A DNA stretch of 64,000 nucleotides from Odontesthes bonariensis (Eukaryota; Chordata; Actinopteri; Atheriniformes; Atherinopsidae): assembly GCF_027942865.1 (NCBI RefSeq), contig NC_134524.1:19831536-19895535 (forward strand), read 5' to 3'. The position numbers and the translations under genes were made by a program. This document shows, piece after piece, positions 12,458 to 26,000 of the stretch; position 1 is the stretch's first letter; every line of letters begins with the position of its first letter. The notes beneath the pieces are model-generated. The model saw nothing but the letters and a program-made list of their open reading frames with translations. It was not told the origin of the DNA and did no database searches.

Positions 12458-12878
12458 TAGGGATGGGACGATATGCTTTGGTCACGATTCGATTGTATCA
12501 CGATTCTTGATAATTGCGATTCTACAAGTATTGCGATTCGATATAATCAGTAATTGCAATTTTCTTCCTCCTTAAAAAACAAACAAGTCGAATCATACTC
12601 TTCTAAAATGGATGTCGTTCCAATAAACAATGCACATCAGTCTGTGTCAGTCAGTCCAGCAGCTGACATTTATTTCAACTGAGACAAAAAGAGGTACTTA
12701 ACATGTACAGCATTCTTTAAAGTTTACAGTTACAAAATTAATTGAAATGTCCACACAGCACAAATGTGGGCTAGTTTTAACATAACTTAATGTAATGAAT
12801 TGATGAAGTTTTTCTGGACACGGATGTGACGTAATATAATCGATTCAGGGGAGAAAAATCAATTTTTAAAATCATCCA

Positions 12879-12917
<39 letters not shown>

Positions 12918-12956
12918 GCGATATGTACATGAATTGATTTTTTTCGCCCACCCCTA
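12458..12956. mobile_element. hAT-type MITE
   Basis: Ends TAGGGATGGGACGATAT and CGCCCACCCCTA are imperfect inverted repeats of the hAT type. Flanking octamers GTGTGTAT and GTAAGTAT match at 6 of 8 positions, as expected for an aged 8-bp duplication. The interior is AT-rich, contains a roughly 35-base A tract (12882-12915) and has no ORF. Confidence 0.75.
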
Positions 12957-13165
12957 GTAAGTATGTATATAAATATGTATAAATAGTTTTTAAAGAAGGA
13001 AAGGTTTTAATGTAAAACAAACACCGAAATACACTTATTTATATTTACTTGTAGCAGTTTGAACTGCAGAGTTACAGATGTATTTTTTCAAGTATAAGCG
13101 TGTAACAATGATTCTGTGCACATATTTTAGCTGAGATGCTGTTTTTTTTTTTTTTTTTTTAAATG

Positions 13166-13171
13166 AATAAA
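13166..13171 (+). terminator. Candidate polyadenylation signal of the ltb4r-like gene
   Basis: AATAAA follows a T20 tract about 1 kb after the stop codon. Using it would place the microsatellite and the hAT MITE in the 3' UTR. Not confirmed by transcript data. Confidence 0.35.
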
Positions 13172-14293
13172 GCTTTCTTAAAATTTCAAAGTCTGCCGCC
13201 GTATTTCTTTTGTACGAGGAAATCCTCACAGACATTTAAAATACTGGCTTATGAATTGTCCTGTTCAGTTTGAAATACCATGGTGAGGTTATGCTGTTAG
13301 TGAGGCAACGTTCAGCAGCATGGACAGAACATTTCACAATAAAGATTTCACTTAAGTATCCTTCCTGTCATCATTCTTAGCATCACTCAGCTCTGTGTTA
13401 CTCAACACCAACTGACAGGTTTGTATTGCAAGATTTCCTGTGGTTAATCTAATCTAAGGGGGAGAGCGCAGGCTGTACAAAAAAGGTTGTGTCCTTTCAG
13501 TCGTGTCTACAGTCTGGTAAATGGGTTAGAAGCATTTCATCACCTTGTTAAAGGTTTTATCTTTTTTCCTCTCTAATGTTCATACATACGGTCAAGTGCT
13601 ATGGTAGGAAGCATATGAATGGTAGGAAAAGGGAAAAGAAGATCTGATTCGCGCTGCAGGCAGCGGTTATAGGCAGGGGTGTGCTAAACAAATACCTATA
13701 CTACAAGTATGGCTTAAATGATTCAACAGTTAGCAAAAGTGAATTTGATTTGATGCTGTGTTTTGCTCCATTTTGAAATGAAACTTTGTTTGATCTTTGC
13801 CCGTGCTACAAAATATCATCATGTTACTTGGCATTAAAACAATCACTCAGACCAGATGAGACACTGCACCATTTCTGTTACAATACAACCTACTACTGAT
13901 TGACTTAAGGCTTCCAGTTACCATTTAGACAATTTCTATCATAGCTATATTGAGTAAAGGGTCCACACTTACTATTGTAGCTTTTTTAAAATTTGTTAAT
14001 GTTCTGCAAAGTGTCACTTTGGATGCGTGTCTAAACTAAAACATTACTATGATAAAACAAAAGAACAAAAGAACAAAACTGACTTGACAAACTTGACTTG
14101 GTATGAACAACTGTGGCAAAGGAGCATGAAGGATCTGGCAAACTGAAGGAGGAAACCTGGAAACTAAATACTGAGGGAGTGATTGGTGAGTGAGTGCAGC
14201 TGTGGGGAAAAACACAGGTGACGTGAGTGAAGGTGATGGCAGGGCAAAAGAAGCATGGCAAAAACTAAACAGGAACTTGAAACTTAACAAAAC
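13172..14293. other. Intergenic DNA
   Basis: I see no gene or clear repeat in this stretch. Minus-strand ORFs near 14031-14338 have low-complexity Ser/Phe composition and look fortuitous. Confidence 0.4.
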
Positions 14294-15031
14294 TAAGGCC
14301 CTGTTTACACGATAGGAAGACGCGGTTTGACCTCTCATTTACACCAAAACCCCGTTTTTATCACAGAAAACGATTATTTCTAAAACCTCCGGCCAAAGTG
14401 GAGATTTCTGATAACGGCGGTTATGTGTTGCCGTGTCAACTGGGAGAAACGGCGTTTTAGGTTCTTAAACGTCACATTATGTGCCAGAAAATGCTTAACG
14501 TCATGCGAGCGCCTTATGTTTACAGTTTGTTTGGCTACTGATCAGGATTATCATGGATGATGTTAAAGTTCTACTAATTTTTACGTTTGTGCAAACGATT
14601 CTGGCCTTATTGCATTTGCAACAACTGCTCTACATGGAGGAGCAAAGGCGAAGGATTACACGGAGGTCAGCATTTTTACTGCATCTTTCCCTTCCAAGAC
14701 GTGGGTACATTGCCTACCAACGTCGCCGCCGCCGGTTTTGGATCCGACCTGGGCGAACTGTGGTCTGGTGGGAAAACTCCGAGAAAGAAGTCGTTTTTGT
14801 TGGTGTCGATTCTAAGGATTTTGATTGGCTTGCATGGCTTTATTCCTTTCCCTACACTGCCGCCGATAGGTTTGGCATAGTTATTATGGCGCTTGACGGC
14901 GTATTTATGCGGGTTGATTTAAAAGACAAGTTTTTTGAAAACTATGTTGTGTGCACGATGTTATTATCGAAAACGGAGGGGGGGAAATATTCGTTTCTCT
15001 AAATACCCGGCTATGTGTAAATGTGGCCTTA
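14294..15031 (+). mobile_element. Relic DNA transposon with PIF/Harbinger-like N-terminus
   Basis: Ends AAGGCCCTGTTTACACG and its imperfect inverse (TGTAAATGTGGCCTT) bound about 740 bases. Inside, a 149-codon ORF (14553-15002) contains a basic Arg run and RRFWIRPGRTVVWWEN, resembling the segment that precedes the DDE domain in PIF/Harbinger (HARBI1-like) transposases. The catalytic domain is absent; the C-terminal half resembles nothing I know and runs into the terminal repeat. Target duplication is unclear (TA or TWA). Likely an internally deleted, non-autonomous copy. Confidence 0.55.
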
Positions 15032-15224
15032 GACATGAAAGAAACCTAAAACATGACCAGAGCTGTAAAACATGGAAAAACTAAACAGGACCTCGAAACT
15101 AACAGACATGACACAAAGTACTTTACAAAGTGTTTTTCATTCGAATATTCACACAAACACTCATATAGCACTTATTGCTTATGTATCATTAGTATGCAAC
15201 GCTTTTTCTCCTCTGAAGAATCTC

Positions 15225-15350
15225 ACACCGGTTATCATATCAGGGGCAGTGTGGGGTTCAGCGTCTTGCTGAAGAGCACTTTGTCAAGTGGGCCGCCAAC
15301 CCTCTGGTTTGAGGTCGACGCTCTACCCACTGAGACAAGCGCACCCATTG
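15225..15350 (-). repeat. Dispersed fish repeat fragment
   Basis: GGGGTTCAGCGTCTTGCTGAAG followed by CAACCCTCTGGTTTGAGG and CTCTACCCACTGAGACA is the inverse of a common fish tRNA-like/SINE body. Fragment only. Confidence 0.5.
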
Positions 15351-15837
15351 CTCTGATTTTGGGTCAGTTAAGTTTAAGGGGATTTTTCTTTTTTTAAATT
15401 GGGTAATATGAGGTACTTATGAGCAGTCAGTGTTTAACCTACGATAGTAGTCAGGGTATGGAGAATAAGAAGTTTTATTAACAGGCAAACTAAAACTGTA
15501 AGCTACTCAGAACGGGGCCACCAGAAAAGCAACAAACAACTCAAACCTATAAAATTTCATATTGGTCCAAGTGAAGACCATGCCACTTCACCATCAGTGT
15601 TGCACAGGGTGGGTTTGCGTCACACTGTCCATATTGCCACATGATGTTGCAACCAGCATTGTTTTTGAAGTCAAAGAGTACATTGTTGCTACAGTACACA
15701 GACGTATGGCACTGGAGGAAGTGTAAAAAACTGTTTGATGCAGAAGCGACATCCTGTAACTATCCACAATATTTCTAACCACACATCTGGTTTTAGATGT
15801 TTTGGATTGATATGGTTGTCTGTATTGTTTATCTCTA

Positions 15838-15952
15838 TGTGGTCCTGTGATGGACTCTCGACCTGTCTAGGGTGTACCTCGCTGCTCCAGCCCATCTGCA
15901 ACCATGAGTTGGATTAAGCAGGCATAGAAAATGGATATATGGATGGATGGTT
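15838..15952 (+). repeat. 3' end of a GGAT-tailed dispersed repeat
   Basis: GTCCTGTGATGGACTCTCGA, then GGTGTACCTCGCTGCTCC, ending in the tandem tail ATGGATATATGGATGGATGG. The first phrase recurs in the repeat at 22872. Confidence 0.65.
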
Positions 15953-18900
15953 GTTTTAGATTATGAATAAATTGCTCTTCTCGTCACTCTTAGCTTTAGC
16001 TCTCACATCGAGAATGCAGCGGATTTTCCACCCTAAAGGCAGTCTGAGTGCTGTCTGCTTAAGATAAGTACTTCATACAACCCCACTTGAAAAAAAACTC
16101 TAAATAATCCTTTAAGGCTTCCTTTACTGCCACTGTAAAATAAACAATGCCACGCATAATCTTTTAGATTTCTCTTCACTTTCTTGGTAATACGATTTTA
16201 TGGTATTTTAAGTCCGGTTTGCTATAAAAAAAGAAAAAAATTCAATTGTGATCTCTTTAGCTGGTACTCCCGTGACATTTGCAACTGTAAGATTTATACT
16301 CCACCCCTGAAGTAGCTAGTGGTTTATGCCGATCACCGAATCAGCAGCAGTCAGCCGAGTAATACACAAACATTCATGTAGCTATAGTTAGCCTAGCTTA
16401 GCCTAGCACTTAGCCAGGCTGTTTAATCAACAGTAAATGATAGACTTTAGAATTTCTTTTTAATTTGTGGGATGCCATCATATTTGATCTATTCACACTC
16501 AATCAGTTTATAACAAACACGTTGCCATACTTCTTAACAGTGGAGGCTAGCTCGAACTAAAGTCCCTTTTTCAAAGCATGTATTAAACTGCTTTGCAATC
16601 GGATGTTTCAAAAGACTGTACAAAAAGGATCAAAATATATTTGTGCAATAGGTTGTGTTCATGTGGTACTTCCAAGTGTCTGCAATAAAGTTACAGCTAA
16701 TTAAACACAGTCGATTGCCATAACAAACCTACCAAATTGCCAAAAGGAAGCCATCTCATGAATAAATTACAATGTAGATGTAAAATATATTTGTACCCAC
16801 ACATGCACTTACTTGCTTGCTTTTGACTCAATATCATAAACATGGCTATTGAGATGATATTCAAAATAGATGTGATGTGAACTGTCTAACTTTAGACTGC
16901 TTCAGTCTAATATATCCTTCAGGTGTAATGTTAGATATTCTTAACTGAGAACAATGACCAAAGAACACAGCTCAGTAAAGGTAACTCTAAAACTATTTCA
17001 AGGAGATGTCTTTGGCTCAAATCATATATCATTATGCAATGCTCAGTTTCAATTAATATGCTGCGACCACAGGTGTCGCCGATCCCGGACGAGCTTCTTA
17101 AAAATCTATAACCGATCTCAGACGGAGAACCCACAAACAGATAAGGTTCCTGTAAAAACAAGAGAAAGAATGAAACAGGTGACCGTTGCTTCTGTTCAGT
17201 GCAGCTTCGCTCAGCAGAATCTATTTACTGGCAAAGTATATCGTCTTTTCTCTTTCCATATAATTTTCAAAGTGCCTATGTTCAAAAATATATATCAAAC
17301 TATATCAATTTATCTACCAAGGTAATAAAATACTGTCCCAAGAACATATTTTCAAACCCGATTACAATATGAACCCTAAAGGTTGGCTTGCTCATAAATG
17401 TTACTCAAAATAGTTATGAGGTCAGACACCTTGCCTGTAGGCTATTCCATTGACTGGCATCGTTGCAGATATTCATTGCATCCATTCATCATTTTAACTG
17501 CAGTTTGTCATGACTATTTCTGCAGGCTGGCTGGTTGCGAAGGTTAGTGAATAGTTGCCAAGAGAATAACTAAGGAGTTTCAGGAATATGACACCTCAAG
17601 CTGAGGTAATATTAAAAACCAGAAAGAATCAGACAGCACTCAGGGCCCATTTGGAAGTCCTCCATTATGACATTTAAAAAAAAAAGAAAAAGAACAAAGA
17701 AGAACATGACCAGTAAAGTTCACAATATTTTTGAAAAATTCAGATATGGGTCATGTAAATGCAAAGAGATACAATTTGGGCTATATTTGCAGGTAATGTG
17801 AAAAGCCTTTTGGTCAGCATCATAAATGACGAAAGCTATTCTTAGTGTATGTATAGACTTAAAAAAAAAGTGCTTTCCAAAAGCCAATCCTTGCCTTATT
17901 GACATCACGTGCTTTCTTGTTAAAACAGTAAAACAATGTCACCAAAAACTAATATAATGTGATTTTTTTTTAATCAGAAGAATATACTATCCTTTGAAGT
18001 TTTCGTATTAATGTAAAAAATGTATCTTGTTCCTTGACTCAACTTTCTGAAGGAAAGTTAGTAGAAATGTAATTTTGATAAATTGATAAATTCAATAAAC
18101 TTTTATAAATTTAGATTTTTCTTTCCTTTTTTGAGCATTTAAGACTCAATGACAAAATGAATATGATGAATAATAAAAAAGTTGTAAGTTATTATTTTTT
18201 TCCTGTCCCATTTCAGTGAAACAATAATATGGTTTGCATTAAAATTTTGTGATATTTCAAAATATCTTTTGAAATTGACTTTTTTGTGAGATCAGACAGG
18301 CGGTTAGGCCAATGATCTGCGTAAGGGGAAACCAAACGTCATCAATGACAGATACATTCAGCCTCTTTTTCTTATGATTCTGCTAAATCTACCTCTGATG
18401 TTTTTTTAACCCTCTTTGTTGAAATGATACCTTCTGTGACTCAGGAGATCAAACGCATTATTTAGGTTACCACTCTGTTCAAGTAGCGCTGCTCTCATTT
18501 CCATAGAAGTAGGAAAAAAACCCCTCTGTGACCTCCTTTGCTGAGTTTGCATGTTTGAATCACATTTGAAACAGAGAATTCACTGAAGCAGTAAAAAATT
18601 ATAGGCCAAAGAGCTCACTTGCACTGATCACAACTGTGTTGTATTGTCCCTCTTAGAATATCCATATTAAATAGAAAAGGAAATGCAAGGTCTTTAAAGA
18701 CGAAAGAGCAAAGTTATTGCAAAGATTTAAGACTTTGACAAAGTAGCATTTTTTTCCCATTTTGTTATCTGTGCATCCACCAAAGCTAAACATAAAGCTG
18801 CGACTTAAGCAGAAGTTTATCACTGATGACAGGAAGCTGTTTGTAAATCAGACAAAACTATGGTGCAATGCAGAATACTCACCGCGGTGGTTCGTCTGAT

Positions 18901-20017
18901 CTCATTTAGCAACATCTGACTGAAGTGGTTGATTAAAGTTTTGGATACGCATTTGGTAAAACTATGTCATGTTCTTGGAATTTTTTTCGAGCTTCTACAC
19001 GAATGTCAGTTTTTTCATGTTGTGCTGATCCCGCGACATGTGCGTTTGCATTTTTGAATTTTATCTTTCTCCCCAAAGCCACAGGTAAAAGTCTCACTAA
19101 TACTGTGACATTTAATTTATTCACAAACCGATATTACATTCATTTTCATTGATATTCACAATGTACTCTATACATCTCAAACTTGTTTTATGATATTTCC
19201 TGTAAAATACATGTGAATTTTCTCTTACTGTATTTGCAAACTTTGTTAAATTTTGTTAAATTAAACCTTTTTCATTTCACAGGCTCATTGATTTAGCCAA
19301 CTATTACTATTAAAGAATATTCAGAACGTTAAATATACCCTCCAGATTGCCAGATCACAGTCATTCTTTTGGAATAAACTGAAAACACTGCAATAATTTT
19401 TCCTTTTGAAATCCTGAGTGACATGCTTGTGACAATGACCAGGTCAGTTTCCATGAGGGATAACACAACAATTTGAGATCACACTCACACTGATAAAATA
19501 AATATTTGAAAAAAAATATCGCTAAAAAACCTGAATTGTGATAGGCTGGGATATTGTCATTCCCTTTTCCTGCGATGTGCATTGCATTCAATACTTTGCT
19601 GCAAAGTCTTCTACTTCTTCTTAGGAACGGAGAAACGTGGCCTGCCTTCTCTGCCTCTCACTGGGTAGCTGCTTTCAGGGGATGGGTTGATCAGGTTTAT
19701 GCACAATTTTCATACGGTTCCTCACTGCATGATATCAAGCAGCAGAAGACATTCGACACTGCAAATACAGTACTACTGGCCCATTTTAGGGTCAGATAAA
19801 CATGGCACAAGCTCTCATTTATCACTGCTTATAACACAGAGTGTTTACCCTTTGCTCACCATTAGATCTAAAACATACAAAAAAAGATCAATTGCAGATC
19901 CGCTAGATATGTGTAGCAGATCTGCACTGAAGACAAACTCTGTAAATTGTTTTTTCACTTAGAAATATATTCCTCATTGCCAATTCAAAATCATCCTAAA
20001 GCTCGTCTCGTACTTTG
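15953..20017. other. Intergenic DNA downstream of both ltb4r-like and kelch genes
   Basis: This is the convergent interval between the ltb4r-like gene and the minus-strand kelch gene. It is AT-rich with no domain-bearing ORF. The 3' UTR of the kelch gene should occupy part of the right side. Confidence 0.4.
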
Positions 20018-23000
20018 CTAATCAGGCAGGTAAGAGAGTGGCAAGGAACAAACAGCCAGATCAGTGTATGGGTGTGGCATGCCACCCAGGTTTTCCCAGC
20101 AGTCCTTTTTCGGGTCATAGCAATGCACCCACTTTGTCTCTCTAGCTGTGTCTGCTGAAGACCCCCCGACCACATACAACCGTCCATCAAGCACAGTTGC
20201 TCCTGGAGACAGGTGAGGTTTAGGCAGGGCGGGAAAGAAGGACCAAGAATCACATTCTGGGTCATACAGCTCACAGAGGAGTTGGTCTCCAAAGCCCATC
20301 CAGAGTGGCTGCAGCCCTCCAGCGACCACCAACTTCCTCCCCAAAGCTAACATGACATGACCTGCACGTCCAGCTCCAACACTCATGGGGGCTCTGGGAA
20401 AGCAACCACGGGAAGGATGATAGATCCACATGGTGGAGAGGCAGTGACGGTGAGGGTCACAGCCCCCTGAGATGTAGATTTGCCCGTCCAGTACAGCTGC
20501 GGCATGACCACAGACAGCTGTGGCCAGACGGTGAGCCGGCCTGCAGGGAGAGAACACTCCAGAATGAAAGAGGGGCGATGGTGTCTCGCAGTGATTAGTA
20601 TATTAACAACAACTGAGTAATCATTAAACTTTCTTTTTCATCAGTTACATCGTTTATCAGAATATTATTCGATTTTCTAAATATCCTGTCCCAGTGTAAT
20701 AGTTTTTCAGAAAGAAGAAATACAGAAATAGTTCTTTATTAATAGAGAAATAAGATGTGATGGTTAAATGTCTAAACTTGATAAAAATCTACCCCAATAG
20801 AATTAGGAGAATTTTTGTGCTAATGAAAACTTAAAAGAGGTTGAATACTGCATGCAGAACTTGTGAAATCAACGTCAGGATTTTAGGGTGATGAAATACA
20901 GTTCAGACATTCCTGACTTTTCAGATTTGCTCGGTATTCTCAGTACCTCCAAGTGTTCTCCATAGGACTGTAGTACTCTACAGCATCCAGGTATTCACTG
21001 TCATCATAGTTACCGCCGAGAGCATAAATCTTCCCATTCAGGCACACAGCGGAAAAGTAGTCCCTTTGGCAGAGCATGTCAGGAAGTTGTTCCCATTTAC
21101 CCTGCATCACGTCAAACCTAAAGAAAGGGAAGATGCTCAAATCTGAATGATATTTACTCGTTTTTTTTATCACTAGTACCGTCCCGTAAAGCCATAATTA
21201 TGCTTGCTGCGTTCGTCATTGCGTGAACGAATTGTGACAACATAACTGTTTATGTGAGAGCTTGAGGCTACAGAATTCAAGGTAGTCTTCATCTTAAATA
21301 GTAGGTGACACTGCTGCACATTCTTCCCTCCGGCTCCAAATGTTTTTTTCTTACGTGCCGCTTCTGCAGTGCGCAGCAGGTTGCAAAAGCTGAAAGGTGC
21401 ACGACCGGCCAAAACATCGTCTGAGGACCTGATGCACCAGCTAATGTGACAAGTTTGGCGAGTGCCTCTTTCCACAAGGTTGAGAATAGCGAGCATAAAC
21501 TTTGCATTAGGGTCATTAGGATATTCAAACTCACATTTTATGACCAATAAAAAACACAAATGTTTTTCGATGACTTTTGATCGGATTGAACATTGGCATA
21601 AAATATCAAATAATAGCGTGTCTATTCTTTGTATGAATTCCTGTTTTATCTCACACAAAAATACCTTGTGGCAGACTTGAGGATATCCAGTGATCCATAG
21701 TACTTACGTCCTCCCAGGACATATAGTTTGTTGTTAAGGAGACAGACACTGTGTCTGAACCGGGCCAGTTCAGGGATTTTTGTGAATGGTTTCCACTGTA
21801 TGCTTCTTATTAGACCGGGCCCCCGGTGAAACTGTTGAGCGAACCACAAAGTCCGGCTGGGAACCCTCTTCCTGAAGTCATCATCAACAGTATCCCCACA
21901 AACCAAAACCAGAACCTAAAGAGAGGAAAGTGGGGTTTCAAACCAACAATCTCGAACACATATGATAATAGAGTAATTATGAACATCAATGAGAAGTAAT
22001 TACAAAGATTAATGCGCCAACCTGGTTTGGGGTGCGAGGTCGACATTCAGGACCAGTGTATTTGCCTTTCATGAGGCTTTGGAGGGCTTCTAGTGTTCCC
22101 CTTGCCCCATCACTCCTGCATAATAGGCTGCAGCTTAGTGCCTCCTGCAGCTCAGAGTAGCTTAGGAGTGGGATACGAACATGGCAGAGCAAGCTGGGGA
22201 GATATGCGAGTCGTTCTTTTGGGTGGTCCTCTACCCAGCTCACCACTGTCCTAAACACCGTGATCTAGGGATGAAGAAGGGACACTAATGTGATTTTGTA
22301 GAGTCTGAGGATCTCCTTTTGATAAAATGCAGATAATGATGCTGTATCAAGTCAAAAAGATTGCTTTCAGACTACTTCACCGGGGGAAAGATGACTTGAG
22401 GGGTTTGAGCAAATATTTACCACAACAAAAATTGCTGTGCATATAAAACTAATCACAGTTAGACAATGATTGTCACAGCAAAGTCGTTGGTTTCAGCGAG
22501 TCCTCAAACTGAGGCTGTCATATTCCATAGGTCATTTCTTTATATCCCTCAGTTTCGTTCATGCTGTTGTCCCGTAAAGAATTGCCCCTACAGATGGCAG
22601 AAGAGAAATACGACCTAAAATACCAAATGAGGAATATGTTGATTAGATTCTTTTAATGTGCTTGATGTAAATTTTCTTAGATATCTACACATACTATATA
22701 TGTACATACATACATATTACACATGCCCCGAATATGAAAAAGTAAGTATCACTTGATCTTAAGTAAGTACATTCACAAACTAATTTCATATTACCATCTT
22801 AAAACAATCAGTTCTGCAAATTTTTTATCACAATCTATTTTAATAAATTTTCATAGTATTAGTTTATCAAAATGGAGCGGCAAGGTGATGCGGTGGTTAG
22901 TGCCGTCACCTCACAGCAAGAGGGGTCCTGGTTTGAATCCCAGATGGGGCCTTTCTGTTGCACATGCGAGGGTTCTATCCGGGTGACTTTGTGATTCTAA

Positions 23001-26000
23001 ATTGACCCCAGGAGAGCGCCTGGGTGTGCATGGTTGTTTGTTTCTGTGATGGACTGGTAAATAAGAATGGTGTGTTGAAATGCTTTGCGACGATCCTTGC
23101 ATACAAATGTTTCTGACAATTTTTTTTCACGAAAAGGAAAAGTTACTGATGAATTTAAAGATCAAAACGAATGATCAATTTTGACTTTGGGCCACGCTGT
23201 TTGTAGGAGCCATTTGAATAGTTTATGTTTATCATTTATTGTCTTTAAATGTTATCATTTACAAATTCCATTCATTCACACTCACTCACTCAAACTCATA
23301 CATACTCAAAACAGGAATTATATTAGATGTAGAGAAACAAATGAAGTTCTGAATGTAAAAAAATGGAATTTGTAAATGATAATATTTAAAGACAATAAAT
23401 GATAAACATAAACTATTCAAATGGCTCCTACACACCGGCCCCTAATTGTATGCATGGGCAACAATTATCAAACATAAATACTTAAAAGGAGCCTAAAAAT
23501 GCTTCAATGCATTATTATTCTTCAATGTAAACATTAACAAAACATCTATCAAAATCATAATTAATTATACTCAACTTTCTGCACATTTCAATAGCAGACA
23601 GATTTTTTTTATGGTCTGTCATATACACCTGTCTTCGTTCTGATCTTCACTGTTCTCACAAGCCCTTTGGAGTCTGGTAGAACATCTTCAATTCTTCACA
23701 CCAATGAGAGTGCTTGTCAGATCTGGGCCTTGGAGGAGTGCAGCATTGAGAGATGTTCCATGGTATGTGGCGCCACAGTCAAACACCACTCTGATGGTGC
23801 CTTTCTTTGGATGGAAAACACCGTGATGTGGGACATTCCAGAGCCTTCCATCAGCTCGTTGACTTCCAGCTTGTGGTACCACTTCTGCATGTCCATTGCT
23901 TATCACATTTTCCATGAACTCTGTAGCCTGGGAATTCCCATGCTGCTTTGCGCTCGATTTCATTCTCACTGCAAAGTCAGCCTGGAAACCACCGCCCTTA
24001 TTTTTGCCAGAGTTTGGGAACCAATCACAGAACGGGGGGGGGCGGCAGCAAGACGATGACGACGTCTATGCGCTACACCGAAGCTTGTAGAGTGTTAATT
24101 CAACATGACAGCGGACACAACGTTACCGTTCAATGCAGCCTTAGAAAGTGATAGTTCGGAGTAGATTCACCCTAGGGTCATTTGAACCGTGACATCCAGC
24201 CAAGTAGCCCACCCGAAGTTTTTCCGATATTGGCTGAACATCAGCTGAGTTACTGAGTTATCCCGAATAGCTTAGCACAAGCGCTAACGGACCCTGGCAG
24301 TATCTCCAAAATTACCACACTAAAATCACATGTCATGAAACCAAACTTCTACAGTAGTACAAATATGGTCTGTACTCACAAAACGATGCATTTGGAAGTT
24401 TGTACATAGTCCAGGAGTTTATTATTATCATCAACACAAGCCTGATAGCTTTTCTGCTGCTAAAGCTACGTCGACGTCACTTCTGGGAGCTGGGAGCTTC
24501 AAAGTAAGATGAGGGTTGAGCTACTACTGTAGACAACAAAGCAAGGCTGCTCAATTTCTCCATTATTAAAATAAATTCACAACTCTACAACATAAAAATT
24601 CATGTAGAATATAGCATATAGGCCTACTTTGTTGTCAATTTAAGTAGCTTAGAGCGCAAGTTTACTTTTATTTTCCATTTTTTTCTTCTTCCTCGTCGAA
24701 TTTCTGTCGTCATCTGGTATAAGTGATACAATTGGCTATGAATCGCGCGCAAAGCAGCATGGGAAATACCTGATGTCATTTGATAGACATTCGTAGCGCC
24801 CAATAAACGGCTCTAGGCATTCGTAAACCACGCCTCAAATACGAGAAAATGCACACCTAGTTCCCAGACCACCATCTCATCGAGATTGTGGACGCGTCAG
24901 CCAGGCTATGAACTCTGTGTAATCAAGTCTGAATTGTTCATTTCTTTTGAATTTCCTTTTGAGGCTCATTAGCCGTTGTTCTGCAACCTGGTAGTTGTTC
25001 GGCATCACTGGACAGTCACTTCGAAAAGGTAAGTCTATGCTGTAATGACCATTTTGCAGCTTGACTGACTGTTCAGCAATTTTCACAAACTTTCTGTCTT
25101 CCATTGACTTTTCTTTGTCATCCACTGTTTCATTAAAATCATGATTGTACTGCTGTACAAGTAAATTCTCCAATTTCTCAACAGATATTCTGTTTACACT
25201 CACAGCATGACACTCACCAGCATCTGCAGTGGGCGTGGCTTCTAGGGGACCATTGATAACCCACCCCAGTAGGGTTTTCACTGCATAAGGTCCTTTTCCA
25301 CGGCTGTTGATTACGTTCCATGGTTCTAGAGCCTTAGGAGCATTGTTTCCAATCAATAGCTCCACTTCGGCATTCACTGTTGGAATATGCACTTCGTTCA
25401 GGTAAGTCCATTTTCTTAGTTCCTCAGTTTTAGGTATGTTTGTTGTATCCACAGGCATGGAGGACTGGGTGTATGTTTCTGGGAGTGCAATGAAGTTGTT
25501 CTCCTTTAACGCACTGACCTCCAGTCCTTTTACCAGGTAAGTATCAACAGGTTTTTCTTGGTTCATTGTTTTTAGCAGTATATTGGTCCTTTTTCCAGGG
25601 ATGTTCAATTTGTGCATTAGATTCTCTGTGCAAAATGTTGCAGAGCTGCCAGGATCTAAGAAGGCATAGGTGTTGATGACTCTGCTATCTTTGTTGCACT
25701 TGACCTGCACAGGTACAATTGACATGGCACAGTTCGATGTTTTGTGTGTGCTACCGGCCCCAATATGCTCACCCACATCAGATGAAGACTTGATGGTACT
25801 GGCAAATGTCTGTTCTGATGTTGACACTGCGGATTTGATGTGTAATGCACTGGGGTGTCGCTTGTTGCAAATTGAGCAGGTAAGGCGCTTTGCACAGTCT
25901 TTGCTAATATGACCGGCTTTGGTCAGGCATCCAAAACAAATTCCACTCTGCTTGAGGAGTGTGATTTTGTCCCTGTGTGGCTTTGTGTCAAACTGTGTGC

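Noticed and set aside
14031..14338. Two overlapping minus-strand ORFs
   Set aside because: Low-complexity Ser/Phe/Pro composition in two frames of the same AC-rich stretch.
21173..21658. 161-codon minus-strand ORF inside a kelch intron
   Set aside because: It lies wholly between two phase-matched kelch exons (21117 and 21665) and shows no recognisable domain; possibly repeat-derived, but I found no terminal repeats.
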